From: Tubiluchus corallicola
Taxonomy: Eukaryota; Priapulida; Priapulimorpha; Priapulimorphida; Tubiluchidae
Direction of reading: 5' to 3'
Assembly (NCBI GenBank): GCA_030141605.1
Contig: JAQGDQ010000020.1
Coordinates: 806,001-870,000 of the forward strand
DNA length: 64,000 nucleotides
The notes under the pieces are model-generated. The model was given only the letters and a program-made list of their open reading frames with translations, was not told the origin of the DNA and ran no database searches. Numbering within the stretch: the first letter of the stretch is position 1; every line of letters starts with the position of its first letter. A program made the translations under genes and the position numbers. Below are positions 55,028 to 64,000 of the stretch, piece after piece.

Positions 55028-55228
55028 TTACTTTCTAATGTTTTCCTGTTTAATAGCAATCAAAGCTGCAAGTGTCACAAAGAATGTCTTTATTGTGCTG
55101 TTGATAACACAGGTAAGTAGAGGTAGCATAATTAGTATCAGTACAGTAGTAATAAGTATGCTACTGGGAATTAGAACGTAACTAACAAATGTTTCGTTTA
55201 TACCAGCAGATTTTAGACTGTTATCCAT
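55028..55228 (-). CDS. Candidate small membrane protein, 66 aa
   Basis: Minus strand, ATG at 55228 in good context (ACAATGG). The product has a short polar N-terminus (MDNSLKSAGINETF, one N-glycosylation motif), a hydrophobic span (VLIPSSILITTVLILIMLPL), a second weaker one and a basic end (ENIRK). A TATAAT-like box lies about 45 bp upstream. There is no homologue I recognise and no intron needed. It could also be chance. Confidence 0.3.
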   Translation of the reverse strand: MDNSLKSAGINETFVSYVLIPSSILITTVLILIMLPLLTCVINSTIKTFFVTLAALIAIKQENIRK

Positions 55229-56159
55229 TGTACTTTACTTTTATTCGTTTTACTTTTCCATTATAAAAATGGTCGACGTCTAGACAAAAAGTTCGATAAC
55301 ATAAGATATTAAGAAATTTTAACATGCAAAACTGTCAAAATTATTAGCCAGCGTCATCATTTGTATTACAAAGCATTTGGTTACATAAACAGATCGCTAG
55401 TCTGTTGTTTTTGGCCATTAAGTTTTGTTTCATCGAATGAACTTTTTATAGCGATTAAAAGATAATCGTGACATTTAGCAAAAGCTCTTGAAAATCAACT
55501 CTACAGAGATTCCGTTCAGCAAATTATGAATGATGTTTACAGAAAATTTTATTCTAGTTTCTGATCTACAGTAAAAGTAAGCACTTCTGTGTGCAGAAAA
55601 TCACTGATATTGACTAAAGACATTGACATTCTATAATTATTGAAAGTTGGCTATGAAAGCTCCAGCTACTGTTCAGAATAAGTGAGTTCATTAGATACAA
55701 TAGGATCAAGTTTCACTATAAATTCTTTATATCCGTAATCAATCAACTTACGTATTATTCCACACTTACTGTTTCTATAAAAAAATTGTTGCAAATAATG
55801 ACGTCATTGTTAACAATCATTTTTCTATAAAAAAGGAGCAAATAGTTATCTCACATTTAGTTAAAACACAATATTTAAATACAATTAATTGTATTGTTAG
55901 CATGTAAAAATATGTATTTATATACTGATATTGAAAAATAGAAATATTGATATTTGCTACGTTAAGCCTCTTTTATCGCTACTCCTGTGGAAGATGCTCT
56001 AAGAGCAACTCCTCATTCGTTCCTAAACACTAACAGTTTGTTCTTAGAGCTTGTTATTAGGCAACTTCTCCTAGTCTTATCCTAGATATAATACAAATGT
56101 AAAAGAGCAGTTTATAAAGCCAATTTTTCCCACGGGCTTCTTGTCTATAGAATTCTCCA

Positions 56160-56241
56160 CCAGAAAACTGCTTCCCTGAAAACTACGACCTCACTCGATT
56201 CAAGAAGAATATTAACAAATACTTCCTGTCACTAGCAAACT
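56160..56241 (+). pseudogene. LINE 3' remnant (CR1/L2-type C-terminus)
   Basis: The frame reads NCFPENYDLTRFKKNINKYF then a stop, the usual end of CR1/L2-type reverse transcriptase proteins (LP...FKK.L..Y). The rest of the element is gone. Confidence 0.5.
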
Positions 56242-57165
56242 AGTTACTGTTTATAAATCCTGTATTCCGAATAATGTGTTAATATCTTTATCACATTCAT
56301 ACTGTAACCCTTGCATTAACGACCAGCAGCCTTGTTCAGGGCGATTTGAATAAAGGAAAGCAATAAAAAGTTTTAATATCATTCACGATTCATCTATCTG
56401 GTCGTCAACATTCAGCAAAAGTGAGCTCGTTAGTTCAGTTCGCTAACAATTAAGATGTTTAACCCTTTCATACCTAATGTATCCTGTGTGATACGAGAGC
56501 TTCTTCTGCTTGTAAAATTATTAAAATTTTAAACCTGACATTAATTAATTAATTAACTAATAGTTAACTATATAAATTAATAGTCAACTAAGCGAATGTA
56601 TCGTCCCATACAGGAATTACATGTTACTTCTACATTTTGTTACATAACCATCTTAAGGCAAATGTCTGTGCAACAAGTTTTTTGTATTAAAGGCACTGCT
56701 ATGGGTTTGTATTGTCAAAACTTTATCATCATGTGCTGCGGTTACTTTGCTGACACCTTTACATACTATGTAGTCAGAACACGAAGCACCGTTATACAAA
56801 AACGCCATTTCTGAAACGTAAAAGATGGAAATTAACTTCTTGGGATTCTGTGAGGCCCTCGAACCATCAGATCTAAGCATATCGGTGTTTCTGACGCATA
56901 TTAAATGCGAATATACTACAGACAGTAGGCCTAATGATAATTCACTTAACCCACGGGGGTAATTATTAAAATTCGTAACACGTATAAGAAAATTCGTAAC
57001 ACCTAATTTCTAACCTGTACAGTCATACTTAGTAGTTCCTGTGACCCAAAACAGGCATGTAATAGCCAGGCTTTCGAGGCGAGAAAGGGTGTTCGTAGCT
57101 TTTTGCACCTCCCTCGCCCTTGGGTTTAGCAACAATATCCGAAAATAACACAGAGGGAGCTGGAA

Positions 57166-57474
57166 ATGCCAAAATTAAATAACGTCAAGGTTAGTCGTGG
57201 CAATAATTTAATGGATCTTCAAACAGTACTAGCTAAAATTCTTGAAAATAATGATCATTTAGTAACTCACAAAGTAACTGATCCTATAGTAATTGTACCG
57301 TACAGCAACGTTTTTACTACAAAAAACTTGCTGTACATTCAGTCAGTCTTAAGTGGCGTATATGTAGCATCGGGCTGCGTATGCGGAATAGACAAAATCG
57401 GTTTGTCTTGTTTTCAATGCACCCGTTTATCACATCTGCGTTATGCGTTAGTTTTTGCAGCTATTTCCTATTGA
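57166..57474 (+). CDS. Unidentified 102-codon ORF
   Basis: ATG to TGA with balanced composition (MPKLNNVKVSRGNNLMDL..., cysteines near GCVCGIDKIGLSC). No splice partners, promoter or known motif. May be chance or a transposon relic. Confidence 0.15.
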   Translation: MPKLNNVKVSRGNNLMDLQTVLAKILENNDHLVTHKVTDPIVIVPYSNVFTTKNLLYIQSVLSGVYVASGCVCGIDKIGLSCFQCTRLSHLRYALVFAAISY

Positions 57475-58814
57475 TTTTTTTATACGCGGCTATTCCGCAA
57501 GTGAATAACGCATGACGCGTTCCGGATTCCAGGTAAACGTCACTTTAGGATGCATACTTAATAGGTTACATAGGAATTACAATTTCAGCACAAGGGTGCA
57601 GTTTCGGTAGTGTAAGTCCAGTTAACAGTTTTTCGCATTCGCTTGACAAGTTTGTTAATTTGATTAATTAAATCTCTTAATTAGTTAATGTGCTGAACAT
57701 TTCTTGTTTATTTTTTCTATTATTATTGTTAGCTGATATCAAACTCTAAGAAATATTTGTGAGAACAGTATAATACAATAAGTAAGCTAAAACAAGGTAC
57801 ACATCAAAACTCTAAATCAACAAATTTGAAATTTGTTCTAATGTAAAAGCCTATTCTATTAATTATATGTATAATAAGACATAACTGCAGAGAATTACCT
57901 AACGAACACCGAACATCGGCAGGAACCTGATGTTTTAAAGTGCAATATTGGGGCAAAATCATAAAACAATATTTCATGTTAGCACAGCGGATATCGAGTT
58001 AGACCTATACAAATTACTCTGACTTGCTCGCTGATGTCAACTAGCCTTAACATCATCATAAATTATGTTGTCACTTGTTTACAACAAGGGTTGTGCCTCG
58101 ATACCTGTTTTCACGGCAACTTTTCCTAGCAATAAAATTTTGGTGAACTTTTACATAGCCGTCATTAGTCAATCGAGTTATTTTATTGATTTAAAACCAA
58201 CAGAACAGCTTCCTTTCCTTGCAAATCAACACATTTATTATGAGCAAATCCAAGACAAAAAAGCTTTGCTGATACTTTTTAATAGTTTTTGTGTATGTTT
58301 AGTCGTTGCGGTAGCCTAAGTGCTGTTAACAGTTTTTGATTTAGGTTAATGGGGCAATAAATTTTGAGAGTATAGGTTTTTGGAAAACGGAGCACCCTTT
58401 GTAATCGCCTTAAATCCGCCCTTAATAATGACACTAAGTTGTGGTTTGTGCTTTACATTCACCGTAATTATTGCTGAGTTGTGGTTATGAGATATGCTGC
58501 ACTTGATGCACCCAGAAAGCCAGAATATGGTGGTTTGGAGACTTGGGTGAATCTGTTCGAGCATGTGAACTAAAACTTATTCACTTAACTGACAGGCGCT
58601 TTCTTCTATCAAGAGGAATAAAAATATGTGATTTGAGTTGCATCGCACTGGCACTGGCCAGCTCTTGCTTTTTGGGAAAATTGAATGAAATATCACATAA
58701 TTAGTTTCTATCATTTATTTAGCTCTTAAATTACTAATCTTTTATTTACATTTGGTCTTGTATTTTTTATTTCATAGTATTTATTTCTTTGTAGTATGCC
58801 GTATTTGTATTTTA

Positions 58815-58860
58815 TATTTCCTTAGTTACCGGAATAAAAATTTGAATTGAATTGAATTGT
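58815..58860 (+). repeat. LINE-type 3' tail
   Basis: AATAAAAATTTGAATTGAATTG ends a stretch that looks like a non-LTR 3' end with a short simple-repeat tail. Between 57475 and 58800 nothing else is clear. Confidence 0.4.
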
Positions 58861-59215
58861 TCTACTAGCCAAACTGCCAAAAATCTAAAAGAATCTGTTA
58901 AGCTTTTTATCTACTTAAATAAGACATGTACGCCACAACAGATATGGTACACAAAGTATTACATATCATCGCGAAATCTAAATGCATAATTAATCCAAAA
59001 CTGAAAATATATTACATGGCCACTATATTTTACTTTCGTATTATTTTATACACTTTTTTATACTTTTCTTGTCATATTTTATTTTCAAGAATAGTTATTC
59101 TTATTCTTCGTTTAACTGACCCACCACTGATATTCACAAAAATAACAATTATCGCACATTAACACCTAGCCTCGCAACTCTACTTTTATGCTTATTTTTT
59201 ATTTATTTCTTTCAG

Positions 59216-61431
59216 ATAGCCTTTATTGTTGCCCAGAGAGGTGCTAGACATCGTGATGAGCCGTTTGTGAAGTACCACTCATTCTCGTTTGAGAGGCCAA
59301 TATTAACGGGTTCCAACTCTGACGTCACCGAAGCGCCACCGCTGTTTGATTCGCGTCATTTATTCCCTTCTTCGGGACCACACGATCCTTTCAATCAGAG
59401 CCCGTTTCACACTGGATTCAACAATTTTGATCAGGTCGACTTGTTCGACAGCTTATTCCCCACGCCTCCAGATCAACTTCCAGTGGGTCCCAACAATCCG
59501 AACCGACAACGTGACCGTAGCCGATTGGCGTACGAGTTCCACGGTGTAACGGTGCAAGGTGCTTATGACGTCACATCCGATCCACATGGCGAATCGTACA
59601 CACCAGAGCCGACTGTTTTTACTTATGTGTATAACTATGACTCTGGTTATGATGGTGAGACAACATACGAACAAGATACCACTACACCTCCGCCAACGAA
59701 CATTAATGCCACTGGACAACTGACCAGTCTTGAATTAAATGCTACAGGTAATTTCGTATTTCTGATTTCCAACCTTTAAATTTACTATTCATTTATGTTA
59801 GGCTACCAGAACATCTGGTTGCTTGAAATTTGTGAAAGCAAAGTAATATGGATGATGTTGTTGGACATGACATTCAGTTAGGATTAGTGGGAACCGTAGG
59901 AAATATGTGGTGGGATTGGATGGGATGGAAGTAAGAAAGGAAAACTCTTCCTGTTGATCGCCCTAATTTACCATTCATTGGCATTAAGTTGTCCTGCTCA
60001 TCGTTAGAGTACCTCATTGTTTCTTCTTTGAGAGGCACCTTTAGATCTTTTTTACAAATGTCTAGTAGCTGAGCTTTCCAATTAATCATGGCTTTACTCT
60101 TCCACTTCCTACAGATATCAAACTTTCTGGATATTCTTTCATAACTTTTGGTTTCTCTGTTTCAGACAACATAATACAAAATTTTTGCATTCTGCTATAC
60201 GTCCTAAGCAAGTTTTCGCTTCCTGCTTGCTGAAACACTCAATATTTCCTAGAGCACCAATGCAATAATTTGGTTTTCGTATTTTTAGATGACGTAGCAT
60301 CGGAACAAATTGATGAGCTTCTTAGAACTAACGAACTTGTTAACGAAAGTTCCAAATCAGGTACCCCCGAAGAAGCTGTCGTCTCCAAAACTCCCATCGA
60401 ATTTCCTCGGCCGAACACTAGAGTTCCACCACCGTTTCGGAATATCCAGCTCATGACAGGATTTGATGATGTGCCTGCTTGTCCACGAGGGGGTGTAATG
60501 TTCTGCTCGAGGTGGACTGACTTTACCCCATGCTCAGCTGACTGCCAAACTAAACTTGGATATAAGGTAAGCAACTTCTAGACATAAATGTCTGTTTAAG
60601 ACTTCTTGCTCTTAAGACAGCAACTCAAAAACTATAGTTTAATGAAATAGCTGAATAAAATGTTCTACCACATGGTATGATGGCTATGAAATACAAATAC
60701 AAAACACATAGTGAACACACACAAGTTTTGCAATTCAAAACAGTTCAGAACCATTTATCAAAAACCAGTTATGACAAGTCAATCATTAACAAGTCAAAAC
60801 CAGCTAGGACTTGAATTAAATATCATTTATCGAACAATTATACTTTTGTACAAACAAACTAATAGGGGGTGTGCACTGATAATTGCTTCTGGTACCTATT
60901 CTGTACTCTATCGACTTAGTACATTTCAATTTCAAGTATTAACTAATGAATTACTCGTATTTTCGAACTAACTATTTGTGTAGTTACATTCTCGAACTAA
61001 CCAAGTATATATATATGTTCTCAACTAAAATATATTTGTTGTACATGGTGGAAATACTTTGATCAATAATATTACTGTATGTTAATCCACTTAAAATTTA
61101 TCAAGTTTATATTTTAACAAAAATAATTCATAATGCAAATACGATCATTTTCTTAAAAAATTATTTTCTTTGTCTTGCGACTGCGTACCACACATTTGCT
61201 CCTATAACGGCTTACAAGCAAGAGCATTTATTATTTTCCAACATGTAACTCATTTATTTTCTGCAGGTTCGAAACCGAGACTGTCAGTGCGTTACCGGGT
61301 CGACCAGCGTCCCCATGGCCACACGTATGTGCGTCGGACATGACGAAGGAGAGTGTGCTTTTGACACAGCATCTGTAGAGATTAGAACGTGTGTAGTGGA
61401 GACAGAATGCTCAATCCTTGATATACTATAA
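59216..61431 (+). CDS. Secreted protein with one thrombospondin type-1 domain, 3' part
   Basis: Three exons join in phase: 59216-59747, 60289-60566 and 61267-61431 (stop TAA), 324 aa without the start. The first residues (IAFIVAQRGA) look like the end of a signal peptide, so a short 5' exon is missing. A long, low-complexity region follows, rich in Pro, Asp, Ser and Tyr (TEAPPLFDSRH, PTPPDQLPVGP, YNYDSGYDGETT), with N-glycosylation motifs. The C-terminus is a TSP1 repeat: RWTDFTPCSADC, GYK|VRNRDCQC, CVG, ECAFD, RTCVVETEC; the intron splits it after GYK. TSP1 domains bind matrix and glycosaminoglycans. I do not recognise the orthologue. Confidence 0.82.
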
Positions 61432-61874
61432 CACGTTTACAGTCATTGGAGAATGTACATTCCGATTTATACTGTATAATGCTAGGCGAAGAGAGGATGT
61501 GCAGTTAGAGAGGATAAAGTATTAACTGGATTTGGTGTCAGTAATGTGCTGTAATTTTATAACTTCAATATTAAAAAATACAAACCGAAACTATTATAAA
61601 CAAGTAGCTTGACTTGGTTAACTGCAGTAAACGTTGTTCAGCTATAATAATAATGTGTAAAAACCAGCAACGATGCGAAAACAGCGACCATTTTATCCAA
61701 ACAGCGATCCATTGGATATAAAAATTCGCAAAAAAGATGAATTCTTTTTACCAAAATGCTTTTTTCGGAGAAAATCGAATCTTGTTTCACTAAGCTAACT
61801 TTCACCAATTCACCAAAACATTAATTTTACAGTGGTTATTTTAAACAACGTTATTCCACTTTTCAAATTAATGA

Positions 61875-61880
61875 AATAAA
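61875..61880 (+). terminator. Possible poly(A) signal of the TSP1 gene
   Basis: AATAAA 444 bp after the stop; the nearest clear hexamer downstream. From here to 62770 I see no gene. Confidence 0.3.
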
Positions 61881-62979
61881 CAGCAGCCACTTCTTACTTA
61901 CAAATGTCTGTACATTGCATTATAACAAGAGGAAAATAAATGAATTTCTAATTACGATTTCATTTCTAATAAATTTTTATAGTTACCGAATTGTTTTTAC
62001 AGTTTTTTATAGTCGTCATAGTTACCAAAATATACTTAAACTTAAACCTAATTCTCTTGATATTAATAATAATCGTAAGTTTCAGCTTCTATAGATTGAT
62101 AATATTCATGTGCTGATGAACTCTGGTAAAAGTACTTAAATTGATAATCAAAAACGAAATTTCAAAGAAAAAATCGTTGTGTGCGTTTATCGTTTAAGTC
62201 CTAGGATCTCAGTAACTAAAGTAATCGAACGAGCGAGCAAATATATTGATTTTTTTTTACTAAAACGGGTCGCTGTGAATAAATATCTCGTTTCATTTTG
62301 TATTAAAAAATTACAGCATGATTGTGAGAGCCTCCTAACTCTCTGGAACTGTTTTTGGTAATTTGTAAAAATGCGGCTATTGCCAGCAAATACTCCTTTT
62401 TCGAAAAGTATTTTACTATAAATATTTTTAGGTTTTGTACGCAGAACCGATAAGCTAATTATACGACGTTCCACCTATCAATTATTTGAAGATGCTTCTC
62501 TGTTGTCTAAACTTTACTGTCTGGTAATGAAAGGAGCGCTGTTGAAAGTTTTAACACATCGTATTGACTCATCACGTCTTTTCGGTTTGTTAAACATTTA
62601 GTTAACCTCGCTAGCGGTTAATTGTCTATTTGTCCTAGGTAAATTCAACCTGTTATCTAGGTTACGAGAGAGAGCCAAAATTAATGCTGGGTTGAGATAA
62701 TCGTTGGTGTTCCTTCATTGCTTTGATTGCCCTGTGAGACTAAATACATTGTTTCTTTGTTCCACAAATAGACGCTGTGGCATTGACGATGAAATGCTCA
62801 AGACTAGCATTTGGCAACAGCAGCGGCCAGGACAGGACAATAACGATGGATAATGACAACAACGTGTGCATACTAGATTCGTTAGTGTCGAGAGAACCAC
62901 CAATGCCAAAACTTCCGCTGCTGTTATCGTCAGCAACAACAGCAAACACCATCACCACCAACACCCAGCACCACCACCA

Positions 62980-63135
62980 ACAACAACAACAACAACAACA
63001 ATAATACTAATAATAACAAGAGCTGTAACAGAGCAACAACAACAACAGCCGTAACAGCAGCAGCAACAACAATAACGACAACAACAGCAACAGCAGCAGC
63101 ACCAACAACGACAACTAGAACAGCACCACCACTAA
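62980..63135. repeat. (CAA)n/(CAG)n tract
   Basis: CAACAACAA and CAGCAGCAG units with interruptions. It lies about 400 bp upstream of the secreted first exon. Poly-Gln and poly-Thr ORFs here are artefacts unless transcript data say otherwise. Confidence 0.9.
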
Positions 63136-63533
63136 CAACAACAATTCCTACGATTATAATTTTTATCATCACTCCCGGTGTGGCACCAGTATTGATGCTG
63201 CCGCCACTACCACCACCAGCAAGAGACAAAGCATTAACAACAACCCTAATTTCCGCCACAGTACGAACACCACGACCCCCAACGCGCCCAATCTTGTATT
63301 GCAGAAACAAGATAAATTCTTTCGACCGGCTACATTACAAAATAGCGGCAGATTTTACCGAAACTTGTAAAAATGCTGTTTTCCTTAACAACTAGCTTTA
63401 CTTTTAGTAATTGAAATATAGAACTTTTTCACAAGCACGAAACAATGTAACAGGTATTTGGAATGGAACTTAAACAGTCAATTTTCCGCGAAACCTAGTT
63501 CTTACCAAAGACATACAATGATTGTACACAAAA

Positions 63534-63900
63534 ATGCTGTTACCTCGCTTGAAGAGGACATGGTTTATTATTCTTACCATTGCAATTGGATTATTTCGCT
63601 TCAGTACATGTGAAATTGTGAAAAAAGATTACAAAATAAAATTAGTGCAACACAGCAACAATTCTGACACGATTATGGATGAAATAGCTAAAGTTCTAGA
63701 TGTAAAATTCATGAAAAAACGTGCAACTGATTTCACACAAACTGCTCCTTCTTATTCGGCTATTATTAGTGAAGGAAAACGAGTTAAAAGGGCGTCGATG
63801 GCTGACAAAGATCTAAAATTTGATTTTTCCCTAGACCAGGACAAAATAGGAAGCGGGAAAATTCGTTTATCGTATCTTGAAGATGTTTTAAAGAAAGCAG
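63534..63900 (+). CDS. First exon of a secreted proprotein, continues beyond the window
   Basis: ATG 63534 opens MLLPRLKRTWFIILTIAIGL, a signal peptide likely cut after FSTC. About 97 residues follow to the donor AGCAG|GTAAAG after 63900 (phase 1). There is a furin-like site KRVKR|ASMADKD, preceded by a Lys/Arg cluster (FMKKR). So this looks like the pro-region of a processed secreted protein (enzyme, growth factor or hormone); which cannot be told. An out-of-frame upstream ATG at 63518 opens an overlapping uORF and may lower translation. Without splicing the frame ends three codons on. Confidence 0.65.
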
Positions 63901-64000
63901 GTAAAGTATAAAAGATGCAAAAAAGTTTGCAGAATTAATTGGGCTTACTAATGTAATAACTACATTATTGGCGTACATTTTGTTTAGAAACTATGAGCAC

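Noticed and set aside
62777-63310. Gln/His- and Val/Ala-rich ORFs
   Set aside because: CAA/CAG microsatellite artefacts, without splice support.

Overview
The window is animal nuclear DNA. It is AT-rich, its genes are split by GT-AG introns into small exons, and it is full of microsatellites and transposon remains. There are no operons, bacterial genes, CRISPR arrays or intact RNA genes. A short internal TTAGGG array, an AKH/GnRH/corazonin-type neuropeptide precursor, an SMN gene, a secreted two-PAN-domain protein and Jockey-like and BEL/Pao elements fit an invertebrate, probably a lophotrochozoan (mollusc, annelid, brachiopod or relative). The taxon is inference. All exon models were assembled by eye from splice signals, phase and protein patterns, with no transcript support.

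Layout. 0.4-7.9 kb, minus strand: the 3' part of a secreted two-PAN-domain gene; nine exons join with consistent phases to a stop and a poly(A) signal, and a tenth may join through a GC-AG intron. 8.2-12.9 kb, plus: a nearly full-length Jockey-like LINE with one nonsense codon. 13-16.7 kb: CT and GTT tracts, a tRNA-like SINE and a mariner-type MITE. 16.76-23.26 kb, plus: a two-exon neuropeptide precursor predicting pGlu-IFFSKGWRA-amide, with a CRE upstream; its 6.1-kb intron holds a 35-bp minisatellite, a MITE, a foldback structure and two more inverted-repeat elements. 23.3-34.2 kb: LINE remnants, a SINE and an inverted-repeat element with a possible zinc-finger ORF. 34.27-45.64 kb, minus: the SMN (survival motor neuron) gene without its first exon; seven exons give 321 codons. 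46.4-48.7 kb, plus: a 5'-truncated BEL/Pao element with defects. 49.5-52.07 kb, plus: the transmembrane and cytoplasmic end of an unknown membrane protein. 52-59 kb: telomere-like repeat, duplications, degenerate repeats, a TATA-box first-exon candidate and a small membrane ORF. 59.2-61.43 kb, plus: the end of a secreted protein with one thrombospondin type-1 domain. 63.53-63.90 kb, plus: a signal-peptide first exon of a secreted proprotein that runs off the window.

The genes look like independent neighbours. SMN acts in snRNP assembly. The PAN, TSP1, neuropeptide and 63.5-kb products look secreted. Much of the space between and inside them is recent or decayed mobile DNA, in several places nested.
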